A DNA stretch of 33,985 nt, from IMG/VR virus record IMGVR_UViG_3300037071_005902, positions 1 to 33,985 of that record. The stretch is one strand, 5' to 3'. The stretch comes from a virus. The position numbers and the translations under genes are program-made. The notes below the pieces were generated by a model that saw nothing but the letters and a program-made list of their open reading frames with translations, did not search any database and was not told the origin of the DNA. This document shows, piece by piece, positions 8,859-16,292 of the stretch. Within the stretch, counting starts at the first letter, position 1. Each line of letters starts with the position of its first letter.

Positions 8859-9894
8859 GCCGGACACGATCTACACCACGCCGAAGCCTCCTTCGACCAG
8901 TGGCACCCCACCCCGCAGCAGTGGCGGTGGAGGGGGCGGCGGAGGTGGCTCCACCAGCCGCTCCAGTGGCGGCAGCTCCGGCGGCGGAGGTGGAGGCGGG
9001 AGCAGCAGCGGCATCTCCGGCGCCGAGCGTCGCGCCACCGCACGCGAGAACAAGGCGAAGCGGGATGCGGCCAACCGATTCCTCGAGGACGCGCGCACCC
9101 TGCAGCGGCAGATCAACGCGATGCGGGTGGCGCTCGGTCCGCGTGGGCTGCGCCGTGCGCTGGACACCCAGCTGCGCAACGTCAACGTGGTGTCCCGCCA
9201 GGCCGACACGCTGCTGCGCAAGGACTACCGCGAGCGGGTCGGCAGCCTGCGCGGCACCGCGAAGGACAACGCCAAGGACGCTGCCGACCAGACGTACGCC
9301 AACCTGTCCAACCGCGGCCGCGAGCGGGCGAACGCGCTGAGCGAGGCGACGCTGCAGGGCGCCGGCGAGTCCGACCTGCTGCGCACCCAGGGGATGAGCC
9401 TGCGGAACTGGAACGCCAACCAGCACGAGACGAACCGTGCCTTCTACGACACGCTCCGTTCGGTGAACTCCTCGCTCACCGACCTGACGGTGGACACCCG
9501 GACCGCCCGGGTGAACAACCAGGTGCAGGCGAACGCCGACCGCAACCAGCTCTGGACCGACTACTACGGCAACCGGGCCGAGACGCTGACCCAGATCTCC
9601 AACCTGTACGGGGAGCAGGCGAACCAGTACAGCTCGGCCAACGAGATGGTCGCCTCCGGCAAGACGAAGAAGAAGCGGGGCGGGGCCCGCAACCAGATGG
9701 CCTCCTTCGCCACCAAGGCCTCGACGACCTCGGGCATGGCCTGGAAGAACCCTGGCGTCAAGGCCTCCATCCGGAACTGGGAGGGCGCGGCCGACATCGA
9801 GGGCCACCTCAACAACGACGTGGTCAGCGCCGGTGTCTCCGAGATCCCGGCCAAGAAGCCTGAGGGCGCGACGCTGAGGAGCTGGGCAGGATGA
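8851..9894 (+). CDS. Probable internal virion protein B, Gly/Ser-rich N-terminus and coiled coil
   Basis: A 347-residue protein whose ATG overlaps the previous stop by 8 bases. Residues 20-52 are almost only Gly and Ser, a flexible linker. From residue 58 on the protein is highly charged and helical (ERRATARENKAKRDAANRFL), typical of coiled coils, with an Arg/Asn/Gln-rich middle. There is a Lys/Arg patch near residue 270 (TKKKRGG). No catalytic motif is visible. Together with the preceding gene it may form the internal ejection proteins; an alternative is an assembly protein. It ends in an ATGA overlap with the adaptor gene. Confidence 0.6.
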   Translation: MARPDTIYTTPKPPSTSGTPPRSSGGGGGGGGGSTSRSSGGSSGGGGGGGSSSGISGAERRATARENKAKRDAANRFLEDARTLQRQINAMRVALGPRGLRRALDTQLRNVNVVSRQADTLLRKDYRERVGSLRGTAKDNAKDAADQTYANLSNRGRERANALSEATLQGAGESDLLRTQGMSLRNWNANQHETNRAFYDTLRSVNSSLTDLTVDTRTARVNNQVQANADRNQLWTDYYGNRAETLTQISNLYGEQANQYSSANEMVASGKTKKKRGGARNQMASFATKASTTSGMAWKNPGVKASIRNWEGAADIEGHLNNDVVSAGVSEIPAKKPEGATLRSWAG

Positions 9895-10691
9895 CCGCGA
9901 GTCTCAACCCCGAGCTGGTTTTCACCCTCGACGAAGGGGTGAAGGAGGTGCTCGGCAACCTCACCGGGCTGGACCTCAGCTACATCCCGGAGTACGACAG
10001 GTACTACGCGATCACCCGCCAGCTGAACCGCGCGCTGCGATCGAACGCGCTCGAGCACGAGTGGTCCTACTACACCTCCACCGAGTCCGCCGGAGTGGCC
10101 GTCGAGGGTGACACCGAGGTGTGGCTGCCTGCCGACCTGCGCCCGCGTGTCACCGGTGACGACGCCGTACGCCTGGTCGACGCCGACGGCAACGTCGCCC
10201 GGTGGGCCTACGTGCTGCCGCGTGACGCGCTGAGCAAGTACGTCGGCCGGCGGGCCGGGCTGTGGTGCGCGGTCACCCGGAACACCATCACCTTCTCCCG
10301 TCCGCTCTACCCTTCCGAGGCTGGGCTGAACATCGAGGTCCCGGTGATGCGGGAGCCGGTGATGTTCCGGCTGCCTGCACGGCCCGAGGACCCGAACGAC
10401 CCGATCACCACGGTGGACCCGGCGATCCGGGACCAGCCGATCGACTTCTCCTACCCCGACGTGATCACCGTGCGCGCCTCGTTCTACTACGCGCAGACCG
10501 ACCCGGTGATGCAGCCGCGGGTGCAGACGCTCGAGGCGCAGTACAAGGACCTGATGTACCAGGTCATCGAGCGCGACGACCGGTTCACCGACTCCCCGTA
10601 CCAGAACGAGTTCTTCGTCCCCATCCAGGCGGGGCTCGTCGACCAGGGCTTCTACCACCAGCACCCGCACTCGGACGAGCGACGGAGGTAG
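9891..10691 (+). CDS. Head-tail adaptor-like protein (tail tubular A type)
   Basis: A 266-residue protein that starts in an ATGA overlap. The N-terminus is a helical segment (DEGVKEVLGNLTGLDLSY, YYAITRQLNRALRSNALEHE) followed by beta-rich sequence with WLPADLRPRVTGDD and a C-terminal helix (QTLEAQYKDLMYQVIERDD). This order, a helix bundle, a beta domain and a C-terminal helix, is what podoviral adaptors that sit under the portal look like, and the next gene is nozzle-like, as in T7-type tails (gp11-gp12). The identification rests on layout and neighbourhood, not on a sequence match. Confidence 0.55.
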   Translation: MTASLNPELVFTLDEGVKEVLGNLTGLDLSYIPEYDRYYAITRQLNRALRSNALEHEWSYYTSTESAGVAVEGDTEVWLPADLRPRVTGDDAVRLVDADGNVARWAYVLPRDALSKYVGRRAGLWCAVTRNTITFSRPLYPSEAGLNIEVPVMREPVMFRLPARPEDPNDPITTVDPAIRDQPIDFSYPDVITVRASFYYAQTDPVMQPRVQTLEAQYKDLMYQVIERDDRFTDSPYQNEFFVPIQAGLVDQGFYHQHPHSDERRR

Positions 10692-10694
10692 CCC

Positions 10695-13600
10695 GTGCCC
10701 CCGAAGGCGAAGATCCCGGCACCGATCGACCGGCCGCTGTCTCGCGCCTACCTTCGCGAGTTCAACGGCTGGTCCACGGCGTACCCGCCCGGCCTCTCTG
10801 ATTCGACCTCCCTGCGAATCATGGAGAACGTCATGGTCAACCGTGACAAGTCGGTGCGGGTGCGACCGGGGATGCGCTACCTCAGCTACACCGCGCTGCC
10901 GGACACCGCGCTGAGCCGGCCGATCGTCGGGACGCACGAGCCGTTCTTCCTCAACGACGGCACCAAGGCCTACCTCTTCGCGGTGCGGGAGGTCGACGAG
11001 ACCGTCGGCTTCCGGGTACTGGCGAACACCGCGTCCGGCCAGGTCGTCATCTCGCTGACTGCCGCCGGGTTCTCCATCCCGCAGGGCGAGCCGAACGCTG
11101 CGGGCGGCATCAACTTCAAGGCCACCACCACGTACGTGAAGTACCTGCAGATCGACAACAAGATCTTCGCGCTCTCGGACGCCGGCGAGATGATGCGGCT
11201 GTTCCACGTCGGTACCTCGAAGATCGCGAAGCGGCTCAACGCCATCGAGCGCCCGGAGTGGGCGGTGGCCGACAAGCTCACCGTGGTGCACCCGACGCAG
11301 GCGTGGATCAACGGCCTGCTGCCGACCAGCACCCGCACCAACCTCGCCCCCCACGCCAACATGGAGGACATCACCGGCTGGAACTGGGACGACTCGATCA
11401 CCCACGGCTCCCGCTCGAGCACGGTAGCGGAGCGGGGCACCTACTCGCTGCGCCTGGAGACGCTGCCCGAGCGCACCAACCTGTGCGTCAACCCGCTGAT
11501 GAACCTGCCGACCAGCGGCCTCGCCGGGTGGGTCATCTCCTCCGGGGTCTCCGGTATCGCCGTCTCCGGCTCGTCGCTGCGGGCCACCACCACCTCGAGC
11601 TCCACCCCGGGCCGGTACACCCGGGTCACTCCCTCCACCTTCCCAGTGAAGGTGGGCCAGAAGTACGAGGCCACCTTCGACCTGACCGCCTACTCCGGCA
11701 TCGACGGCATCGGAGTCGGCTTCCGCTGGTACAACTCCGCGGGCACGATGATCGGCTCGGAGTACATCAGCACCAAGTCCGAGTCGGTCGCCCGGCACCT
11801 CTTCCTGTCCAACACCGTGCCCACCGGAGCGGTGACCGGCCGGATCTACATCATCGCCACGACCTCGACGTCCGGGGTGAAGACCTGGGACATCAAGAAC
11901 GTGATGATCAACAAGTCGACCGAGGTGACCAACCAGTTCTCCGGCGACTCCGGTGCGGGCTACTTCTGGACCGGCACGCCGAACAACTCGGCCTCGGTGT
12001 ACCACCCGGCGAAGACGCTGCAGCTGTTCGGCTCCACCTTCATGCCGGTGGTGGCCGGGACGGCGTACGTCGCCTCCGCCTACTTCCGTTCATCCGCGAC
12101 GGCTCGCAACTGCATCGTGAACATCACCTGGTACAACGCCTCCGGCGGTGTCATCTCGCAGACGGCGGGCACCGGGGAGAACGACAGCTCCTCCGCCTGG
12201 AACCGCTGCATGGCCACGGCCACGGCGCCGGCGGGTGCCACGTCCGCCGCCCTGGCCATCTACGTCCAGAGCGTCAACCGCGACGAGTACCACTACGTCG
12301 ACTCCGTGCTGTTCGAGAAGGGCTCGACCGAGCTCGGCTACTTCGACGGCGGCACCACCGACACGACCACGCTCAAGTACGACTGGGCCGGGACCGCCAA
12401 CTCCTCGACGTCGACGGAGAAGACCTTCGCCGGGAGCCCGGCCCCGGCTGCTGCGACGAAGACGACGAACACCCTGATCCACTCGACGCCTGCGACGAAC
12501 ACCTACAACTTCGGGTTCTTCTACACCTTCTCCAACGAGGTCGGTGACACCGCGGCCTCGATGGTGACGGTGGTGAGGACCCAGCGCGGCTGGCCGGCGT
12601 GGCGGTGGGAGACTCCCAACGCGGCGGCCGAGCCTTCGGGAACCGCGACGCTCGACCCGGAGGCCGCCGCCGACCAGCTCGTGGCGATCATCCCTTCCGC
12701 CGTGTTCGCGGCCGCCATCGACCAGGGCGCCGTCCAGTGGAACCTGTTCGCCTTCACCTGGTCGGACCAGGAGCCGGTGCCGGTCACCGCCGTGCGGATC
12801 GGCACGCGGCCGATTGCCCCCGGCGCCGAGTACACCTCGAACTCCTGGCTGCGGATGACGCCGCAGATGGCGGACGCGGGTGACGAGACCGCGGTGCTGC
12901 CCAAGGCGCAGCCCCGGTTCAACTACTCCGACCCGCCGCGCGGTGGGCAGGGGCTGGTGGCCGCCGACCGGATGGTCATTGTCAAGGACTACGTGGACCC
13001 TGCGAAGATCCGGTGGACCTCGAACCAGCAGGGCTCCTACACCGACTTCTCCGCCAGCCGGGGTGGTGGCTACAAGACGCTCACCTCCGGCAACCTCTAC
13101 ATCCCCGCCACCGTGAAGCTCTGGCAGAACCCGCAGTCCGCGGACACCCTGACCATCCTGTGCATGGGCGTCGACGGCCACTCTACCGGCTACTACATGG
13201 CGCCGGCTCAGGTGGCCAGCCAGTCCGAGGCCGTCAACGTGATGGGCTTCGAGGAGACCACGGCGACGCCGGGCACCACCTCGCCCTACGGCTGCGAGAT
13301 CTTCAACAACGCCCTGTACCACCCGCTCGACGACCAGCTGATGAAGTCGACGGCGACGAACTACAACATCAACCACAAGGCGCAGACCGACAAGATCGAG
13401 AACGTCTGGAAGAAGCTGGTCCACAAGGAGTGGATCGTCTCCTCGATGCACGACGGACGGCTCTACTACATCGTGAACAACCCCGACGGCGAACCGCTCG
13501 AGGACGGCTGCAACGGCAACGAGGTCTGGGTCTTCGACGGCGGAGGCGGATCCGCGGAGACAGGCGGCGGGTCCTGGTCGCGCTGGATGATCCAGGCCCA

Positions 13601-14198
13601 CAGCCTGCGCAAGGTGGAGCAGGGCGGCCAGGTGTACATGTCGGTCATCCGGCCCTCCGGTATCTACTACTTCGACGAGACGTACGGTCTCGACGACTAT
13701 GTCGATGCCGGGGTGGTCAAGAACCGCGCCATCACCTGGAAGCTCGAGACCAACACCCAGGGAGCCAACCGGGCGCACGACGCCTGGGCCCACCTGCAGC
13801 AGGTGGGCCTCACGATCGGCAACTTCCAGGGGTCGATGCGCTACGGCGTCCGGTCCTACGACCTGCACGGGAAGCCGGTCGAGTACGCCAAGCTCGTCAC
13901 CGACACCGATGCACCGGGTGATCTCTCCTTCGACCTCGAGGACCACCTGCAGGTGCGGCGCGACCTGAAGGAGTGGTTCTTCTTCGCCGAGTCGATCGAG
14001 GTCGAGGGCGTCCCGCAGCCGACGTTCGGCCAGATCTCCGTGGTGCAGTACCGCTACACCCCGGTGAGCGTGAACGTCGGCTACGAGTACGGCTCGATCG
14101 AGACCTTCGAGTACGGCCGCTCCGAGGCACTCGGCTCTGCCGACACCCTCACCACGAACGGAACACCTCGTCCCTACATCGACACCCGGAGGCCGTGA
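10695..14198 (+). CDS. Tail nozzle-like protein with inserted carbohydrate-binding-like modules
   Basis: A 1167-residue protein, GTG start at 10695 being possible as the codon read here as first residue, just after the adaptor stop. The N-terminal 200 residues (FNGWSTAYPPGLSDSTSLRI, NRDKSVRVRPGMRYLS) look like the start of podoviral tail nozzle (tubular B) proteins, and residues 750-1167 (PPRGGQGLVAADRMVIVKDY, GCEIFNNALYHPLDDQLMK) like their beta-propeller body. Between them, at about 213-580, lie stretches resembling CBM4/9-type jelly rolls, starting TRTNLAPHANMEDITGW and RTNLCVNPLMNLPTSGLAGW and ending with FDGGTTDTTTLKYDWAGTA. These could bind cell-wall polysaccharide. The length is well above that of a usual nozzle, and the inserted modules explain the excess. 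Confidence 0.65.
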   Translation: MPPKAKIPAPIDRPLSRAYLREFNGWSTAYPPGLSDSTSLRIMENVMVNRDKSVRVRPGMRYLSYTALPDTALSRPIVGTHEPFFLNDGTKAYLFAVREVDETVGFRVLANTASGQVVISLTAAGFSIPQGEPNAAGGINFKATTTYVKYLQIDNKIFALSDAGEMMRLFHVGTSKIAKRLNAIERPEWAVADKLTVVHPTQAWINGLLPTSTRTNLAPHANMEDITGWNWDDSITHGSRSSTVAERGTYSLRLETLPERTNLCVNPLMNLPTSGLAGWVISSGVSGIAVSGSSLRATTTSSSTPGRYTRVTPSTFPVKVGQKYEATFDLTAYSGIDGIGVGFRWYNSAGTMIGSEYISTKSESVARHLFLSNTVPTGAVTGRIYIIATTSTSGVKTWDIKNVMINKSTEVTNQFSGDSGAGYFWTGTPNNSASVYHPAKTLQLFGSTFMPVVAGTAYVASAYFRSSATARNCIVNITWYNASGGVISQTAGTGENDSSSAWNRCMATATAPAGATSAALAIYVQSVNRDEYHYVDSVLFEKGSTELGYFDGGTTDTTTLKYDWAGTANSSTSTEKTFAGSPAPAAATKTTNTLIHSTPATNTYNFGFFYTFSNEVGDTAASMVTVVRTQRGWPAWRWETPNAAAEPSGTATLDPEAAADQLVAIIPSAVFAAAIDQGAVQWNLFAFTWSDQEPVPVTAVRIGTRPIAPGAEYTSNSWLRMTPQMADAGDETAVLPKAQPRFNYSDPPRGGQGLVAADRMVIVKDYVDPAKIRWTSNQQGSYTDFSASRGGGYKTLTSGNLYIPATVKLWQNPQSADTLTILCMGVDGHSTGYYMAPAQVASQSEAVNVMGFEETTATPGTTSPYGCEIFNNALYHPLDDQLMKSTATNYNINHKAQTDKIENVWKKLVHKEWIVSSMHDGRLYYIVNNPDGEPLEDGCNGNEVWVFDGGGGSAETGGGSWSRWMIQAHSLRKVEQGGQVYMSVIRPSGIYYFDETYGLDDYVDAGVVKNRAITWKLETNTQGANRAHDAWAHLQQVGLTIGNFQGSMRYGVRSYDLHGKPVEYAKLVTDTDAPGDLSFDLEDHLQVRRDLKEWFFFAESIEVEGVPQPTFGQISVVQYRYTPVSVNVGYEYGSIETFEYGRSEALGSADTLTTNGTPRPYIDTRRP

Positions 14199-14482
14199 TG
14201 GCAGTCCTGAAGACTGAGCAGCGCAACAAGCTGAAGACGGGCACCTTCGCGCTCCCGTCGAAGCGGAAGTACCCGATCCACGACCTGGCCCACGCGAAGG
14301 CCGCGCTTTCCATGGCAGCCAGGTCCGACACCGAGGGCGAGGAGTCGACCGTGCGGGCCGCAGTTCTCAAGAAGTACCCGCAACTGGCCAAGGGCACCTC
14401 GAAGTCGGCCCCGAAGAAGAAGTCCGCGAAGAAGCCAGTTGCGAAGAAGAAGCGGACGAAGCTGCAGAACTGGCAGAAGTAG
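14198..14482 (+). CDS. Small basic protein, DUF6582-like
   Basis: The ATG at 14198 shares its A with the nozzle stop (TGATG). The 94-residue product has an N-terminal part (GTFALPSKRKYPIHDLAHAK) that resembles a motif widespread in phage and actinobacterial proteins (FALPGRRYPI-D--HARNAL), often found attached to or near head proteins, followed by a Lys-rich tail (APKKKSAKKPVAKKKRTK) from about residue 68. The tail could bind DNA or the charged capsid interior. The biochemical role of the family is not established, and a virion role here is inferred from the position. Confidence 0.6.
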   Translation: MAVLKTEQRNKLKTGTFALPSKRKYPIHDLAHAKAALSMAARSDTEGEESTVRAAVLKKYPQLAKGTSKSAPKKKSAKKPVAKKKRTKLQNWQK

Positions 14483-14483
14483 C

Positions 14484-14738
14484 GTGGCGCGGATCCGGGA
14501 CCGCAGCACGGGAGACCTGCTCGTCCTGCTGGTGGCCGGCACGGTGTGCTTCATGGTGCTGTCCACAGGTGCCACGATCATGATCGTCGAGATCATCGAC
14601 TCGAAGACCGACACCACCTCCGCGGTGAGGCAGGTGACCGGGATCGTCAACACGCTCATCGGCCTGCTCGCCGGGTTCCTCGCCGGACGCACCGACTACT
14701 CGCTGCAGAACCGCCCGCCTGACAAGCCTCCGACATGA
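14484..14738 (+). CDS. Two-helix membrane protein, candidate holin
   Basis: GTG start at 14484, one base after the previous stop; 84 residues. Two hydrophobic stretches ([20 protein letters not shown] at about 12-36 and [15 protein letters not shown] at about 55-69) are separated by an acidic, Thr-rich loop, and the tail is polar and Pro-rich. Proteins of this pattern ([13 protein letters not shown], then VVEII, then LLAGFLAGR) are common in actinobacterial phages and are often called holins or membrane proteins. The next gene overlaps by 4 bases and is also membrane-anchored, so the two may work together at the cell membrane during lysis. A structural membrane role cannot be excluded. Confidence 0.6.
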   Translation: MARIRDRSTGDLLVLLVAGTVCFMVLSTGATIMIVEIIDSKTDTTSAVRQVTGIVNTLIGLLAGFLAGRTDYSLQNRPPDKPPT

Positions 14739-15232
14739 TGCAGCGGATCTACTCGAACCCGGTCATCGGCTTCGGCCTGGCGGGGCTGCTGATGATCACC
14801 GCCTTCGTCGGGTCCATCGCCTACGCACGCGCTGACACGACCGAGCTCGAACCCGCGTCACGTTCCGAGCCCGTCGTCGTTACATCGGTGGGGCCACAGG
14901 GACCCGCCGGTCCGCGGGGGAAGTCCGGACCGGCTGGTCCTCGTGGCCCCGCGGGGAGGGACGGCAGGGACGGTGCACCCGGCGCCGACGGTGCGCCCGG
15001 AGCGGGGTCCCCCGGGCCGCAGGGCAGCCCAGGAGCGCCTGGCACGGACGGCCGGGACGGTTCCAAGGGGGACCGGGGTTCGACCGGTCAGACCGGCAAA
15101 CAGGGTCCGCCGGGACCTGACGGGCCAGCGGGCCCCACCTGTCCCGAAGGCTATGAGTCCTCGCTCGTCTCAGTCCATCAGCGCGCGCCCGTCGACCAGG
15201 ACCTCGAGATCCTGGTCTGCGTGCCGCAGTAG
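14735..15232 (+). CDS. Membrane-anchored collagen-like protein
   Basis: A 165-residue protein starting in an ATGA overlap. Residues 8-32 form one hydrophobic segment that could be a membrane anchor or uncleaved signal (ARAD follows), then Gly-X-Y repeats run from Gly53 to about 135 with a single register break near residue 90. The short C-terminus has two Cys (136 and 162), possibly a disulphide. Collagen-like repeats form stiff trimers; with a membrane anchor this could span the envelope (spanin-like), or the protein could be a small fibre. Both are inference. The third positions of the repeat codons are G/C-rich as elsewhere in the window. Confidence 0.65.
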   Translation: MMQRIYSNPVIGFGLAGLLMITAFVGSIAYARADTTELEPASRSEPVVVTSVGPQGPAGPRGKSGPAGPRGPAGRDGRDGAPGADGAPGAGSPGPQGSPGAPGTDGRDGSKGDRGSTGQTGKQGPPGPDGPAGPTCPEGYESSLVSVHQRAPVDQDLEILVCVPQ

Positions 15233-15676
15233 CTACAGGACGATGCGGATCTCGCACGAGCGGTAGACGTCGGAGGTGTCACCGATGCAGCGGTCGAAGC
15301 CGCGGCCACCGTTCATCACGTCGCGGTCGCGCCCGATGCCACCGCGCAGCACGTCGTTGCCGCGGCCTCCGTAGAGCCGGTCGGACCCGCGCCGGCCGAG
15401 CAGCCGGTCGTTCCCGCCGAGGCCGAAGATCGCGTCACGCCCGGCGGTGCCCGGCAGCCGGTCGCGGCCGCTGGAGCCGATGATCAGGTTGAAGCCGGTC
15501 GGCGTCGCGGCGGGCGGCGGGGTCGGCGGCTCGACGACCGGCGGGTCGCATTCGTGGTGTCCTCGACCGACGCTCTCGTCACAGTCGTGGCCGTGACCAG
15601 GGCTTGCCTGGGAGGGGACCGAGGTCATGGTGAGAGCGGCAGCAACGGTGGCTGCACCTGCAAGGAGTCGGATCAT
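15233..15676 (-). CDS. Secreted protein with RTX-type Ca-binding repeats
   Basis: The start at 15676 gives a compact signal peptide ([20 protein letters not shown], cleavage near SQA-SP); an in-frame ATG at 15706 would overlap the neighbouring gene by 20 bases and add a Cys/His/Arg-rich extension. The 147-residue product has a His/Asp/Cys-rich section, a Pro-rich linker, and then about four to five GGxGxDxLxG nonapeptides ([20 protein letters not shown]), the Ca-binding parallel beta-roll of RTX proteins, and ends in a Cys-containing cap ([14 protein letters not shown]). Such short RTX proteins are common in actinobacteria but unusual in phages, so it may be an accessory gene acquired from a host. 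Its strand is opposite to the virion genes. Export is predicted, function unknown. Confidence 0.7.
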   Translation of the reverse strand: MIRLLAGAATVAAALTMTSVPSQASPGHGHDCDESVGRGHHECDPPVVEPPTPPPAATPTGFNLIIGSSGRDRLPGTAGRDAIFGLGGNDRLLGRRGSDRLYGGRGNDVLRGGIGRDRDVMNGGRGFDRCIGDTSDVYRSCEIRIVL

Positions 15677-15686
15677 GTGTCGCAGA

Positions 15687-15839
15687 CTACAGTGCCTTGC
15701 CCGCATGGATCAGCGGAACCAGGACCCAGAACAGCAGGCCCAGCGCGACGAAGTGGATCCTGGGGTGAGCGACACTGAAAGCCGCCAAGCCGAAGCAGAT
15801 CGCTGCGAGCAGCAGCAGGATGAAGTAGAGGACCGTCAT
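15687..15839 (-). CDS. Small two-helix membrane protein
   Basis: A 50-residue protein with two hydrophobic helices: [20 protein letters not shown] and [15 protein letters not shown]. The reading has G/C-rich third positions. Proteins of this pattern (a leucine-rich helix with ICF, AAF, then a basic turn and [12 protein letters not shown]) recur in actinobacterial phages and genomes. Its start codon (15837-15839) overlaps by two bases the start codon of a divergent plus-strand gene (15838-15840), leaving no space between them. It lies 10 bases upstream of the RTX gene and is probably co-transcribed with it. A role in lysis or superinfection cannot be told from sequence. Confidence 0.6.
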   Translation of the reverse strand: MTVLYFILLLLAAICFGLAAFSVAHPRIHFVALGLLFWVLVPLIHAGKAL

Positions 15840-16008
15840 GTCTGCACCGTACCCCGATCCGATCGACGGATTCACCGTGGCGAACAGCGACGACATGGTC
15901 GAGGTGACGCTCTCCAACCGCTACGGCTGGAAGCTGGTCTTCGCCATGCCGAGGGACGACGCCCGAGAGCTCGGGACGGCTCTGATGCACCACGCCCTGA
16001 ATGGATAG
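15838..16008 (+). CDS. Small unknown protein, 56 residues
   Basis: ATG at 15838 with AGAGGA 6 bases upstream. The protein ([20 protein letters not shown] to TALMHHALNG) has a beta-like middle (VEVTLSNRYGWKLVFAMP) and a C-terminal helix (DDARELGTALMHH). Third codon positions are strongly G/C-biased, so it is likely real. No known family is recognised with confidence. The start codon overlaps that of the divergent membrane-protein gene, so the two cannot both have long untranslated leaders without reading through each other. It runs up to the dyad region, 10 bases before the first repeat. Confidence 0.55.
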   Translation: MSAPYPDPIDGFTVANSDDMVEVTLSNRYGWKLVFAMPRDDARELGTALMHHALNG

Positions 16009-16029
16009 CGACGCTTGTGTAGTCACCCT

Positions 16030-16052
16030 GTAGTCACCCCCGGGGTGACTAC
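16030..16052. repeat. Palindromic pair of GTAGTCACCCC elements
   Basis: Eleven-base arms at 16030-16040 and 16042-16052 are exact inverted repeats around a single C. They are the tightest pairing in the dyad region; a second copy of the element in direct orientation lies at 16019-16028. Each arm could be a half-site for a dimeric DNA-binding protein. Confidence 0.8.
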
Positions 16053-16058
16053 GTGTTT

Positions 16059-16190
16059 CCGCAGGTCAGAGGCCCTTTTTCCCCAATGTAGTCAGTAGTC
16101 ACCTGAAACTTTTAGCAGGAGCCCACAACGGTTGGAACCTTGGGGGTGACTACATGACTACACGCTGCCGTGCAGGCCCCTGACCTGCGG
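16059..16190. repeat. Long interrupted inverted repeat enclosing paired elements
   Basis: Arms at 16059-16074 and 16175-16190 match in 15 of 16 positions when one is reversed. Inside them the double element 16088-16103 and the double element 16145-16161 are also inverted copies apart from one extra base. A single strand here could fold into a long hairpin of about 130 bases with two stems; as double-stranded DNA it is a nested operator-like dyad. Confidence 0.75.
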
Positions 16191-16206
16191 TTATTCGCGC
16201 GAAAAC

Positions 16207-16230
16207 GTAGTCACCCCCCTGGGTGACTAC
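16207..16230. repeat. Second palindromic pair of GTAGTCACCC elements
   Basis: Ten-base arms 16207-16216 and 16221-16230 are exact inverted repeats with CCCT between. The pair mirrors the one at 16030-16052 across the region and lies 62 bases before the first gene of the next plus-strand operon, a position where bound protein could block its promoter. Confidence 0.8.
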
Positions 16231-16250
16231 ACCCCGCGGTGCCCTCGCTG

Positions 16251-16256
16251 TACTGT
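16251..16256 (+). promoter_or_regulatory. Possible -10 box (TACTGT) for the second plus-strand operon
   Basis: TACTGT lies about 37 bases before the ATG at 16293, with TGTAC overlapping it upstream. A -35 hexamer is not clear at 17 bases; the nearest TGAC lies within the repeat at 16224-16227, which gives a spacer that is too long. The place, right after the repeats and before a long operon, is where a regulated promoter is expected. Weak evidence. Confidence 0.25.
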
Positions 16257-16292
16257 TCACACATCGGCTTCCCGACCCACCTAGGAACAGAC

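Larger units (their letters stand above)
16009..16292. other. Non-coding dyad region between transcription units (candidate origin, operator or recombination site)
   Basis: About 285 bases without a convincing gene and lower in GC than the surroundings. It holds nine copies of a GTAGTCA(CCC) element: plus orientation at 16019, 16030, 16088 (7 bases only), 16095 and 16207; minus orientation at 16042-16052, 16144-16153, 16155-16161 and 16221-16230. A 16-bp arm (16059-16074) is repeated inverted with one mismatch at 16175-16190. The order is close to mirror-symmetric about 16125: a palindromic pair, an arm, two plus elements, a core of about 40 bases, two minus elements, an arm, and a palindromic pair. 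The core has GGTTGGAACC (16130-16139), and TTCGCGCGAA is at 16194-16203. Such arrays serve as origins, repressor operators or attachment sites; sequence alone does not say which. Confidence 0.75.

Noticed and set aside
9564-12005. Minus-strand open frame of 813 codons opposite the adaptor and nozzle genes
   Set aside because: Same antisense composition and no recognisable domain; it spans two clear plus-strand genes.
16019-16230. CRISPR array
   Set aside because: The repeats are 7-11 bases, in both orientations and with irregular spacing; a CRISPR array has direct repeats of about 25-37 bases and equal spacers.
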